Source: Flavipsychrobacter sp. (lineage in GTDB: Bacteria > Bacteroidota > Bacteroidia > Chitinophagales > Chitinophagaceae). Taken from it: a stretch of 64,000 nt of DNA. A model generated the notes under the pieces. The model saw nothing but the letters and a program-made list of their open reading frames with translations, did no database searches and was not told the origin of the DNA. The position numbers were made by a program, and so were the translations under genes. The stretch lies in contig JAEUVY010000102.1 of the NCBI GenBank assembly GCA_016786565.1, positions 42,096-106,095 of the forward strand. The letters run 5' to 3'. Below, in pieces: positions 33,453 through 42,922 of this stretch (positions are counted from its first letter, which is position 1; every line of letters starts with the position of its first letter).

Positions 33453-36400
33453 TTATTCGATCGAGATCTTTCGCGTGACACGACCTTCTCCGGGTATGTC
33501 TGCCGACAGAAGATAAGTACCCTGCGCCACCAACGGCAAATGAATGAGCAATGAATTGCGGCCGGCTAAAAGTCGCTCATTAAAGCTCATAACCTGGCGA
33601 CCGGTAATATCGCACAAAGTGAAAGCGACAGGACGATCAGGCGCAACAGGCGCTGAAATATCCATGCGCAACCACTCTTTGCATGGGTTGGGATAAGGAT
33701 CAGATATTACCCATGCCCCCATTGTATGACCACCGATCGCAACAGTGTAGTTGGTAGTGTCGTTATTCACTATGATGTACTGCGCATTAAACGCAGTATC
33801 GAACAGGTTGTTCCTCCACGTGAGTTTGCTGCTGCCCGAAACGTACTGCAATCTGTCCGCACTATCCAACTCGGCACTCCAGGTATTGCCGAAGTCACCG
33901 GTAGCACGCTTGAACAAACGGAAATTTCCCGCTTCATAACCGGGATAGGTAATATTCAACCTACTGAACACAACACTATCAGGTGATGAGAAACTCTTGT
34001 TGGTACCGTAATTATTTATGATGAAATAACCGGGAACTGCCGGGCGATAATCCGGACGGGTATCAGGTCCGCTCAGCAAATGGAAGGCTACCACCTCTCC
34101 ATTGGGGTGAGTACCAGACGCAGGCAAATACTGGTCAACATCTGCCGTACCAAATGAAGTAAGTCCGCCGGAAGCTACCATAGGCAGGCGAAGCACACGA
34201 CCTGTTGCCACCGGTGCAGATGAGGTTACAATGTTTGCGGACGGAACCAGGACATTGAAGTTCCCCTTCACATCGTATACACTGCCGCTAACAGGATCGT
34301 ACTGATTGAACTGGAAGTACTTGAGTAAGCCTGCTTCAGTAGCCGGGTCAGTAATGAGGTGCATCTTTTCGCGCACCTCCTCTTGTGTAAGCGCGTAGTC
34401 GTAGAATTTCACCTCCTCTATAAGACCCTTGTATTTAGAACCCTGTCCGTTGTGCACGTCATAGTTTATCTGGAAAGGTGTCTGTGACAGGTCTATCACC
34501 GGCATGGGGCCGTTATTGACCGTATCTCCTACCCCATTGAGGTAAAGCACCACCCGCGACGGGCTGTAGGTGAGTACAACATGGTTCCAGCGGGTACTGT
34601 CGCATACCAGCGTGCTGGTGCCTGAGTAGTTGACAGTACTGTCGGTATAACACAAAATGAGGTTGGGCGTATACCCGTTGAATTTAAACCCAAAACCAAA
34701 CCCATAATTGGCTGAACCCGGATAGGCAGGATGCCCAACGATCTGTGAAAAACTCTTTTGTCTGCCCTCAGGCTTTATCCATGCGGAGATAGAGAAATTG
34801 TTGCTGTTGATATTCGCTACACCAAGGCTCACCGTTTGCGAGGTGCCGTTCATCTGAAGACACTTGCCGGCAACCGTATCAGGACTACAATTGTCGTTGG
34901 CAACAATTACCATGTCGGGGATCGTCTTTGTGTGCGTTTGGCCAAGCGCATTGGTTACTGTAAGAGATACCGTGTAAGAACCTGCGGCAGGATAAACCAC
35001 TTGCGGGCGCAATGCTGTGGTACTGCTGACCCACAATGCACCGGGGAATGCCCACGTGCGTGTTGCGCCGGCATGGTCGTACATGGAATAATCGAAGAAG
35101 TTGACGGTATCGCGGGGACAACCCACATTCTTTCTGTCGGCCATAGGCTGCGCAACAGGCGCACCGGTGGCATATAACGGCGTCTCCCAGATGCTGCTAT
35201 TGCCGGCCAAACGAAGCTTGTTGTCGCGGTAGAAGATCAAAGCACCCACACGCGCCTCAAGCCCTTGCGGCAAGCCATCGCTGAAGGCGAACCAATCGGA
35301 CATGGTAGTGTCGCGGTAATACACTTTTGACGGACGGTTGTTGGTCACTGCATACACACCACCTGCACCGCCCTGATACTGCAGGAATGCTACCTTTTTA
35401 CCATTGAGCGCAGTGCCGGTAATATTGGTCCAGCTACTGCCTCCATTCACCGAGCGAAACACCTTGTTGCCGGCAGCACCATTTGCCATACACAGGTAAA
35501 CGTCGTTCTCATTCAAAGGATTTACAACTATGTCAGAATTATAGTACTGCCACGTTACCGGCAATGTGATAGATGACCACGTCGCCCCGCCATCGGTTGT
35601 TTTATATACTCCGTTGGTGACGCACACATAGATCACCTGCGGATTGCTGCGTGCTATGTCGAACCGCCATACCTTATTGCCCGGACCAAAATCATGCAAT
35701 GCCTGATAGGAGGAACCTCTGTTGGAAGACTTCCACAGAACAGTGTCTTTGCCCAGATAGAATACATTGGCGTAACGAGGGTCTGTCATCAGCTTGCTGG
35801 AAAACTGACCATAGTAATTATCCTGCGGCCACATGGAGTTGGGCACGTTTGCCGCCGAGTATTGTGCCGCGCCTGTAAGCGTTGCCGGGATGATAACGTT
35901 TCCGATATCGCGGAAGCCGGTGGTACGAGAAAAACCGTGATACACATGACCGGTAGCGTCTTCGCCACCACCCAGCGACAACGCCTTACCACCACCATAT
36001 ACGTCGAACAAAGCAGCATTGCCGTTGTGGTAACGACCACCTACCACAATATCCTCGTCCCACCCCTGGCCAAAGCCCCAGTAGTCAGCACTTCTGAGAC
36101 CGTTGTTGCGGACAGACCAATTTGAAGTGTTCGTGAAAAAGTCGCTTGAATAGTTAACACCACCGTCGGTAGCAATATAGGCATCGCTGCCCAGTGCCAC
36201 TGCCTGTTGAATATCGGGGTGCAGACCGAATGGACCCGAATAACCGCCCAACGGACTGAAATTCACGCCACCATCGGTAGACTTATAGGTGGTAGTGGTG
36301 CCTACAATAACATGATTGACATTGGACGGTGATGCCACGATACCGAGATCGTAGAAGCCCTGCCCGTTGGACATACCCAAACCTGTTGTTGCAGAAGTAC

Positions 36401-37592
36401 CCGTCAACGATGTAGACGTAGATGTGGCTGTAACCGACCAGCTTGCGCCCCTGTCGGTACTGCGAATAATGCGTGGAGGCGTTGAAGAGCTTCCCAGATT
36501 CACACAATACACATAATTGGTGCCGGCGGGGGTAACCGCAAGGCGCGCCCCGGCAGTACCTGTGCCTGCTATTGCGGATCCCGTTACATCGGTAAACGTA
36601 GTACCGCCGTTGGTGGACCGCAGCAATACTAACATACCACCGGATGCTCCGGCTACATAAACAGTATCGGTGCCTACAGGGTTGATGACAATATCGTACA
36701 GCGACCCGGTAACGGTGCTACCTGAGGCTGCAGTCCAGGTGGTGCCGCCGTTGTCGCTGTAGTACACGGCTGTAGCGCCGGTTATGAACACACGACCGGT
36801 ATTATGATTGACGGCAATAGCATTACCTCCGCCGCCTGTGTATGATGTAAGAGCCGACCATGTAGCACCGCCGGAAGTGGTTTTTAAAAGCGTAGCTGCT
36901 GTGCCGTCGTAAGCATAGACGATGTTCTCGTTCCACGGATCGACCGCTATAGACCTGTTGCCACAGGTAGTAAGCGAGTTGCTCACCGATGTCCAGTTGA
37001 GCCCCTTATCGGCTGAACGATAAAAATTACCCGGCTCGCTGGCAGCATATAGCACCGACGGGTTGGATGGCGCAATAGCGATACAGTAGATATTTGTCTG
37101 GTAATTTTTCAGAGCGCCGGTTCCTACATTATAGGTCTGCGAAGGCCCAAGCAGTGTCCAGCTGGCAGCGGCGGTAGTTTTAGCTGCTGTACCCGGCTCA
37201 GCCTTTGTGTGTTGTGCCTCCAGCGAACGGATCAGCTCGTTACGGGCATGATCGGGGTTGTACCGTATCGTACCGTCAGGCTGAATGAACGGAGACATAC
37301 CTGTGCGCCACCGCACATAAGCATTCAGGTAGGGATCCTCATGAAAGTCGTGTCCGTCCACATCAAATGTTTCCCTGCGCTTCTCTGTTGCTTTATAAAC
37401 TTCGATCAGTGAATCGACTATGAAAACATTCACGTTTTTCCAGTCGGTCTGGCGTACCCATGCGGGGACCGAAATTTCGCTCGGCAATCCAAAAGGATCT
37501 GATAGCTGAGCGTGACTGACAGTTGCAGACAGAATAGAAATAACGAAAACTCCTGAGAGTATCTTCGCAGAGCGAACAATTGAAGACATCAT
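33453..37592 (-). CDS. Giant T9SS protein with sortilin/BNR propeller, PKD and LamG domains
   Basis: 1379 residues. The signal peptide (to about VSHAQ) is followed by two blocks of propeller repeats (about 140-790) with Asp-boxes such as YRSADKGLNWTSV, YSDNGGTTWTAAS, YKTTDGGATWSSI, FRSVNGGSSWTNI. Then come a PKD-like domain (about 805-890; AAGSYTVSLTVTNALG), a LamG/pentraxin-like domain (about 905-1080; NNFSISAWIKPEG, WNHVVLTYSPSRVVLYLNG), a beta-sandwich region, and a C-terminal T9SS domain (SDPYPNPCKEWLRMDI, LVAQGTYLLSADIPGEG). The order binding propeller, PKD, LamG is typical of large surface proteins that bind glycans or matrix. It is the largest gene in the window. Confidence 0.88.
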   Translation of the reverse strand: MMSSIVRSAKILSGVFVISILSATVSHAQLSDPFGLPSEISVPAWVRQTDWKNVNVFIVDSLIEVYKATEKRRETFDVDGHDFHEDPYLNAYVRWRTGMSPFIQPDGTIRYNPDHARNELIRSLEAQHTKAEPGTAAKTTAAASWTLLGPSQTYNVGTGALKNYQTNIYCIAIAPSNPSVLYAASEPGNFYRSADKGLNWTSVSNSLTTCGNRSIAVDPWNENIVYAYDGTAATLLKTTSGGATWSALTSYTGGGGNAIAVNHNTGRVFITGATAVYYSDNGGTTWTAASGSTVTGSLYDIVINPVGTDTVYVAGASGGMLVLLRSTNGGTTFTDVTGSAIAGTGTAGARLAVTPAGTNYVYCVNLGSSSTPPRIIRSTDRGASWSVTATSTSTSLTGTSATTGLGMSNGQGFYDLGIVASPSNVNHVIVGTTTTYKSTDGGVNFSPLGGYSGPFGLHPDIQQAVALGSDAYIATDGGVNYSSDFFTNTSNWSVRNNGLRSADYWGFGQGWDEDIVVGGRYHNGNAALFDVYGGGKALSLGGGEDATGHVYHGFSRTTGFRDIGNVIIPATLTGAAQYSAANVPNSMWPQDNYYGQFSSKLMTDPRYANVFYLGKDTVLWKSSNRGSSYQALHDFGPGNKVWRFDIARSNPQVIYVCVTNGVYKTTDGGATWSSITLPVTWQYYNSDIVVNPLNENDVYLCMANGAAGNKVFRSVNGGSSWTNITGTALNGKKVAFLQYQGGAGGVYAVTNNRPSKVYYRDTTMSDWFAFSDGLPQGLEARVGALIFYRDNKLRLAGNSSIWETPLYATGAPVAQPMADRKNVGCPRDTVNFFDYSMYDHAGATRTWAFPGALWVSSTTALRPQVVYPAAGSYTVSLTVTNALGQTHTKTIPDMVIVANDNCSPDTVAGKCLQMNGTSQTVSLGVANINSNNFSISAWIKPEGRQKSFSQIVGHPAYPGSANYGFGFGFKFNGYTPNLILCYTDSTVNYSGTSTLVCDSTRWNHVVLTYSPSRVVLYLNGVGDTVNNGPMPVIDLSQTPFQINYDVHNGQGSKYKGLIEEVKFYDYALTQEEVREKMHLITDPATEAGLLKYFQFNQYDPVSGSVYDVKGNFNVLVPSANIVTSSAPVATGRVLRLPMVASGGLTSFGTADVDQYLPASGTHPNGEVVAFHLLSGPDTRPDYRPAVPGYFIINNYGTNKSFSSPDSVVFSRLNITYPGYEAGNFRLFKRATGDFGNTWSAELDSADRLQYVSGSSKLTWRNNLFDTAFNAQYIIVNNDTTNYTVAIGGHTMGAWVISDPYPNPCKEWLRMDISAPVAPDRPVAFTLCDITGRQVMSFNERLLAGRNSLLIHLPLVAQGTYLLSADIPGEGRVTRKISIE

Positions 37593-37654
37593 GTATTGTT
37601 ATTATACTTTAACCAAAACTTAAAGTTAAATATAAATAACTGACCAACAACCGA

Positions 37655-38374
37655 CTATCGTTGTTTTTTGCGTAAAACCTTCATTATCCGGACACGGAAA
37701 TAGTCGTAAAACAGGGCAATAACCAACAAAACCGCCGGCACCAGAAACGCGTGAAAAGAAAAATGCAGGAAAGCTATACCACCGGCTATACCGCCAAAAA
37801 GAAAGAATGAAATAATCGTAAGCCTCAGAACGATGCGATTGCGTACTGCTGTTGCAGGACCAACCGATGAAAAGACTGATGCCAGGTCTATACCCAGGTC
37901 GGTGAACATACCGGTAAGGTGGGTGGTGCGTACCACCGACCCTGAGATAACAGATACCATGGCGTTCTGCATCCCCATAGCAAACAGGAGTGCACCTGCA
38001 AAATACCGCTCGTGCACCCATGACGCAATGTGATTGCCTGCCCATAACGCCACGACAAGCACTACAGACAATATGACCACAATGGGAATAGTGTATGCAT
38101 TGGCTTTATCTCGGCCCACAACTTTGATAACAAATGCCGAACAGAATGCCCCCAACAGGAACAAGGAAAGCCATGCTGCCGCAGTGGCGGCCATGTGAAG
38201 ATCGGAGGTGGCTATGCTAACAGCCATAATAGCCGCATGCCCCGTAACATTGGTAGTAAGTACCTTAAAAGCAAAATATCCGGCGGCATTAATAAAGCCT
38301 GCATTGAGACACAGAAGCACCGCCAGACGCAGATTATGTTTGAAACTTCGATTCTGACCGGTGTGACGCAACAT
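37655..38374 (-). CDS. DUF1275 (YoaK-type) membrane protein
   Basis: 239 residues from the ATG at 38374; a TTG three codons upstream is ignored. Six hydrophobic segments are visible, with the family hallmarks: LRLAVLLCLNAGFINAAGYF near the start, and AMGMQNAMVSVISGSVVRTT followed by HLTGMFTDLG in the middle. DUF1275 proteins are widespread small membrane proteins with a predicted transporter-like fold and no assigned substrate. Downstream of the large T9SS gene's start on the same strand; no operon link is obvious. Confidence 0.85.
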   Translation of the reverse strand: MLRHTGQNRSFKHNLRLAVLLCLNAGFINAAGYFAFKVLTTNVTGHAAIMAVSIATSDLHMAATAAAWLSLFLLGAFCSAFVIKVVGRDKANAYTIPIVVILSVVLVVALWAGNHIASWVHERYFAGALLFAMGMQNAMVSVISGSVVRTTHLTGMFTDLGIDLASVFSSVGPATAVRNRIVLRLTIISFFLFGGIAGGIAFLHFSFHAFLVPAVLLVIALFYDYFRVRIMKVLRKKQR

Positions 38375-38431
38375 TGCCTGCAAAGGTCGGAAAATATTCC
38401 CGAAGCTATTTACCGCACCGTTAAAAACAGA

Positions 38432-41215
38432 CTAAGCGGGTAATTTGATGGTTACGGTGGTGCCTACACCCACCTCGCTTTCAAGACCTATGGAACCCTT
38501 AAGGACCTCCACCATTGCTTTTGACATAAACAGCCCGAGACCTGTACCGTGCCCAATATTATGGAACCGCTTATTCAGCCCGAACAACTTGTCGCCATAT
38601 AGCTTCATGTTGATGCCGATACCATTGTCGGAAACAGAAATGACCACTTCGCTGTTTGTCTTGCGCGCACTGATCACGATACGACACCTGCGATCGGGAT
38701 GGTGATACAAAAGACAATTTGAAAATATATTTGATAGCAGGTCTGTAAAAAGTGAACTTACAGTATTGATCTCAAAACCCGGCTCAAAATCACTAATGAT
38801 CTCAGGGGATACCGCCTTCACCCCTTCCTCATGTTTTTTCTTAACCTCCTCAAGCACGTCAGACAACAAAACGCTGCGCACATGTGCGGTAAAGGAACTC
38901 TTAATAGACAAAGCGGTATTCAGTTCCCGCACCACCTTATCCAGTTTCTCTGCATTCGCCAGCAAACCAGTGGCCACATATTCGGTATCAAGTTCTTCCT
39001 TCTTAGCGTTTATGACCTGACAGAGGCCGAGTATAGTTGACAACGGCCCGCGCAAGTTATGGGACACGATCTGAGTAAACTCAGTGATATCCTTGTTGCG
39101 CTGCACAAGATCAGCTATTATCTGTCGGCGTTCCTCTTCCAGGTGTTTACGATCTGTGATATCTACAATGGTACCAATAACTGAATCGGCCCCACGGAAT
39201 TGCGTCTTAGATCCAAAAAACTCCAGCCACACTATACTGCCATCTTTTCTGTATGCACGTACTTCAGACTGCACTTTGTCCAGGTTCATGTCCAGTCTCA
39301 CTTCGATATCCTCCTTCGCCCTTTGCTGATCTTCCTCAACAATGAAATCAAATATGGAATGACCTATCAGTTCCTCCTCCTTATAGCCAAACTCTTTCAG
39401 CACCCAGGGATTCGCATAGACAAACATTCCATCCTGCACTATATAAACACCCACCACCGACTTCTCAACCAGATCGCGGAACTTCATCTGCGATTCTATC
39501 CGCTCGGTGATATTTTCAATTTGTGCAACGTTGTAAAGCGGAACACCTTTCTTATCTCTCAGCAATGCAACGTTGAGATTGATCCATACTGTTGTACCGT
39601 CTTTGTGAATAAACCTTTTCTCAGCACGATAAAGATCCCGCCGACCAGCCCTCATATCCTTCAGTGCTTCAACATCTGCAGGGAGGTCCTCCGGGTGTGT
39701 AAGGTCCTGAAAGCCACACTTCAACATTTCTTCGTGCGTATATCCAACCATATTGCATAACGCGCTGTTCACCATCATCCACTTTCCCTGCAAAGAAACA
39801 AGCGCCATTCCTATCGCTGACTCTTCAAAAGCGGTTCTGAACCGTGCCTCCGAACTTTCCAATTCCCGTCGCTGAGCAGCCCTGTTGAAGAACACCTCTA
39901 TCGTTGACGCAATAGTATTTATCAGGCTCCTTTCTTCAGCAAAGAACGGCCCTTCATCTTGCACGGGCATCTGCTTCGAATAAGCAACTTCGATCACACC
40001 CACACGACCATCCGCCAACGTGAAGTCTGCACGCTGACACCATTTTGTCTTCCTGAACCCTTCTGTCATATGCTTCACACCTTCAAATGTGATGCAGGCA
40101 CTGCATATCTCAGGGTACTGCCAGCCTGGTGGCAATAACGGAACGATGCGGGAAAGGGTTTCACCCTTATCAACTATTTCATTATGAAGGACCTGGTACA
40201 CATTGTATATGGCAGACAACTCCTTCACGCGCTCATTCAGCATGTGTTTGGTATGTACTATCTCCCAGCGCGTGCGCATGGCTCTGATAGCGAGCGAAAG
40301 GTTCTCCGCAATTCTATCGAGGATGGTCACCTCATGTTCATCAAATGCATCTTCATTACCGGCATAGATGTTAAGCGTCCCAATATCTTCTCCACCAAAC
40401 TCCAGCGGCAGCACAATTGACGCGGCTATGTCGAACTGCTTAGCCATAGCCAGCCATGGCCTGAAACCGGGTGAATTACTGAGATTATTCGTAACCACCT
40501 TTTCTCGCCCCATCAGGGTACGTGCGGTTGGACCCTTAGACAGTTCAGGATCAGTCAGAGATATCTTGATGCGGGATAGATATTCAGTTTGTCCGAATGA
40601 CGCCACCGGCAGAACTATCTGCTCCTTACCCTGTCCGCCATAGCTCACCCATGCAAGACGATACCCACCATACTCCACGATCAACCTACAAACAGAATCC
40701 AACAGGTATTGCTCGATCTCGGTAGAAAGAATAAGGTCATTCACCTTTGTCAAAAGCGTTAACTCGCGGTTTGACTTTAACAGGCGATCACCCAATTTCT
40801 CCAATTCAAGTTCTTTCCTCTTTCTCGCATCAATGTCGGTAGCTGTAAAAGTGACACCAATTATCTCCCCACTACCGGCAACCAGCGGATTCACTTTCAT
40901 CTGAAACCACAGAACTTCAGTGCCTATCTTTATTAGGCGCTCCCATACAGATGTCGCACCGGTCAAAGCGGTTGCATACGCTTCAATAAAACTGTCCCTG
41001 TTTTCATCTGAGACAAAGTCCAGATAGTTGACACCGGCTTTAAGTTTTTTATTGCGCATCCGGAGTTGCCGGGCATGCGCAAGATGATTGAAACAAAGCA
41101 CTTCATGATTGCCCCCCATCACCACCACATCATCGGTAATGTTGTCGAGAACTGTCTGCAACAGGGTAGTTGCATCAGCACCGGAGAATATGGTTTGATT
41201 CGAACTCAAAATCAA
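38432..41215 (-). CDS. Multi-domain PAS/GAF sensor histidine kinase, non-ATG start
   Basis: About 927 residues. The order is PAS (20-135), GAF_2 (about 160-320), a second GAF-like region (about 345-440; PPGWQYPEICSACITFEG), PAS (about 455-575), PAS (about 580-700), DHp with SHNLRGPLSTILGLCQVI (H-box His about 720), and a catalytic ATPase domain with N-box FTDLLSNIFSNCLLYHHPDR, DNGIGI (G1) and GTGLGL (G2). No transmembrane segments, so it is a cytosolic kinase. The frame opens with a TTG at 41213-41215 and the first ATG is many residues inside PAS, so a TTG start is likely. No response regulator is adjacent. Confidence 0.88.
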   Translation of the reverse strand: MILSSNQTIFSGADATTLLQTVLDNITDDVVVMGGNHEVLCFNHLAHARQLRMRNKKLKAGVNYLDFVSDENRDSFIEAYATALTGATSVWERLIKIGTEVLWFQMKVNPLVAGSGEIIGVTFTATDIDARKRKELELEKLGDRLLKSNRELTLLTKVNDLILSTEIEQYLLDSVCRLIVEYGGYRLAWVSYGGQGKEQIVLPVASFGQTEYLSRIKISLTDPELSKGPTARTLMGREKVVTNNLSNSPGFRPWLAMAKQFDIAASIVLPLEFGGEDIGTLNIYAGNEDAFDEHEVTILDRIAENLSLAIRAMRTRWEIVHTKHMLNERVKELSAIYNVYQVLHNEIVDKGETLSRIVPLLPPGWQYPEICSACITFEGVKHMTEGFRKTKWCQRADFTLADGRVGVIEVAYSKQMPVQDEGPFFAEERSLINTIASTIEVFFNRAAQRRELESSEARFRTAFEESAIGMALVSLQGKWMMVNSALCNMVGYTHEEMLKCGFQDLTHPEDLPADVEALKDMRAGRRDLYRAEKRFIHKDGTTVWINLNVALLRDKKGVPLYNVAQIENITERIESQMKFRDLVEKSVVGVYIVQDGMFVYANPWVLKEFGYKEEELIGHSIFDFIVEEDQQRAKEDIEVRLDMNLDKVQSEVRAYRKDGSIVWLEFFGSKTQFRGADSVIGTIVDITDRKHLEEERRQIIADLVQRNKDITEFTQIVSHNLRGPLSTILGLCQVINAKKEELDTEYVATGLLANAEKLDKVVRELNTALSIKSSFTAHVRSVLLSDVLEEVKKKHEEGVKAVSPEIISDFEPGFEINTVSSLFTDLLSNIFSNCLLYHHPDRRCRIVISARKTNSEVVISVSDNGIGINMKLYGDKLFGLNKRFHNIGHGTGLGLFMSKAMVEVLKGSIGLESEVGVGTTVTIKLPA

Positions 41216-41492
41216 TAATTATTTTGTTTTCCTTTCTGAAATGCAGCCGCAAGATATTATAAAAACGGCCACAATCTGCAACTCATTGTTATTCAACTCA
41301 AGCGTAACCCCTTGAACAGCAATTTGCCTACCCGGCCATTGTTTACAGTACTCATTACATACACTTTAGCAACACCAGAAAAAGATGACAACATATCATT
41401 GAACACTTTACCTATTAGTTAAAAATAAATGGAGTAAAATAATTACACTATGTGCGAAAAAGCGTAATTTCATATTAACAAAATCTCCTTTT

Positions 41493-42851
41493 ATGAAGAA
41501 TAGTTCTTTACGTTATTTATGCGCATCAGTTCTGATGGCATTTAGCACCGCAGCCGGTGCGCAAGGAGTGATCAACACCATCGCAGGGACGGGGATCTCC
41601 GGCTTTGGCGGTGATGGTGGTCCGGCCAACGTGGCAGTTTTGTCGGCGCCGTCGGGCGTGGCAACAGATGCTGCAGGCAACATCTACATTGCGGACAAGA
41701 ACAACCACCGTGTGCGTAAAATAGATGCCTCGACCGGCGATATCTCGACATACGCAGGCAATGGTACTTACGGCTACACGGGTATGGGGGGCGATGCAGC
41801 CTTGGCAAGTATCAAGTATCCTTCGGCATTATACTTCGACCATGACGGCAACCTCTTCGTAAATGACAACTTCAACGACATTGTCTTCAAGATCGACGGC
41901 AGCACCCACACGATATATAACCACTGCGGCGACGGGCATCAGGGCAGCTCGGGTGATGGAGGCCATGGAAATCTCGCACGCACATGTGTGCCTGACGGAG
42001 TGGGTGGCGATAATGCCGGAAACATTTACGTGCTGGACATCGGCAACCACAAGATAAGGAGGGTGAGTGCAGACAACATTGTATCAACGTTCACCGGAAC
42101 ATACTACGGACCGTACGCCAACCCGGCACCACTTGCAAGCACCAGATGGGGTACTATGACAGGTATTTGCAGCGACAACATGGGCAACCTGTATGTGTCT
42201 GATGGCGGCAACCACATCGTGCGTAAGATAGATATGGCAACAGGCATGGTGCGCACCGTTGCAGGCACGCCCGGCATAAGCGGTTATGCTGGCGACGGCG
42301 GCAATGCTACCAATGCCCTGCTAAACAGCCCCAAAACACTTTTCCTGAACAATGAAGGGTACCTGTTCATCTGCGATCCGAACGCGAATGTGGTACGTGT
42401 GCTGAACACGGCCAACGGTATCATTAACACGCTTGCAGGCACTGGTGCTATGGGCTTCAGCGGCGATGGTGGCACACCAACATCGGCACGCCTCAGCCGG
42501 CCAACCGGCGTGTGGCAGGATGCGACATCGGGCAAAATATACATAGCCGATGCAGGCAACCAGCGTGTGCGCGTAATAACAGGTAGCGCTTATAGGAACG
42601 CTACGATGGGCGGAACAGCATCTGCAGTATCACGCAGTATCTTCCCGAATCCGTCAACCGGTTCGTTTACAGTTGAAACAGCCGGACCGGCAACGCTGGA
42701 GATCTTTAATGTAACCGGCCAACTGATACACACACAGGCAACTACCGATAACAAGACAACAATTGACCTGAAAGAACCTGCAGGCACATACACTGTAAGG
42801 GTGAACTCAGCCACAGGCACCGAGACGCATAAAGTCACATTAGTGAAATAG
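41493..42851 (+). CDS. NHL-repeat beta-propeller protein with T9SS sorting domain
   Basis: 452 residues: signal peptide (to about AAGAQ), six NHL repeats (INTIAGTGISGFGGDGGPAN, NIYIADKNNHRVRKIDAST, MGNLYVSDGGNHIVRKI) and a T9SS type A tail (IFPNPSTGSFTVETA, EPAGTYTVRVNSATG, HKVTLVK). The phrase GDGG..A marks each blade. Like its paralogues, it should be a secreted, surface-attached propeller with unknown ligand. It is the first of two tandem NHL genes and ends 22 bp before a strong inverted repeat. Confidence 0.88.
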   Translation: MKNSSLRYLCASVLMAFSTAAGAQGVINTIAGTGISGFGGDGGPANVAVLSAPSGVATDAAGNIYIADKNNHRVRKIDASTGDISTYAGNGTYGYTGMGGDAALASIKYPSALYFDHDGNLFVNDNFNDIVFKIDGSTHTIYNHCGDGHQGSSGDGGHGNLARTCVPDGVGGDNAGNIYVLDIGNHKIRRVSADNIVSTFTGTYYGPYANPAPLASTRWGTMTGICSDNMGNLYVSDGGNHIVRKIDMATGMVRTVAGTPGISGYAGDGGNATNALLNSPKTLFLNNEGYLFICDPNANVVRVLNTANGIINTLAGTGAMGFSGDGGTPTSARLSRPTGVWQDATSGKIYIADAGNQRVRVITGSAYRNATMGGTASAVSRSIFPNPSTGSFTVETAGPATLEIFNVTGQLIHTQATTDNKTTIDLKEPAGTYTVRVNSATGTETHKVTLVK

Positions 42852-42873
42852 TCTTACCCCTGAGAATATCTAT

Positions 42874-42902
42874 CGAAATGCACCCCTACCGGGTGCATTT
42901 CG
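42874..42902. terminator. 12-bp inverted repeat between tandem NHL genes
   Basis: CGAAATGCACCC and GGGTGCATTTCG are perfect reverse complements with a 5-nt loop. It lies 23 bp after the upstream stop and directly abuts a -7 promoter motif of the next gene. It may act as a terminator without a T run, or as an operator. Confidence 0.55.
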
Positions 42903-42910
42903 TATATTTG
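42903..42910 (+). promoter_or_regulatory. -7 promoter element of the second NHL gene
   Basis: TATATTTG, an exact TAnnTTTG match, 12 bp before the ATG at 42923 and immediately beside the inverted repeat. Confidence 0.45.
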
Positions 42911-42922
42911 GTAACAACGAAA

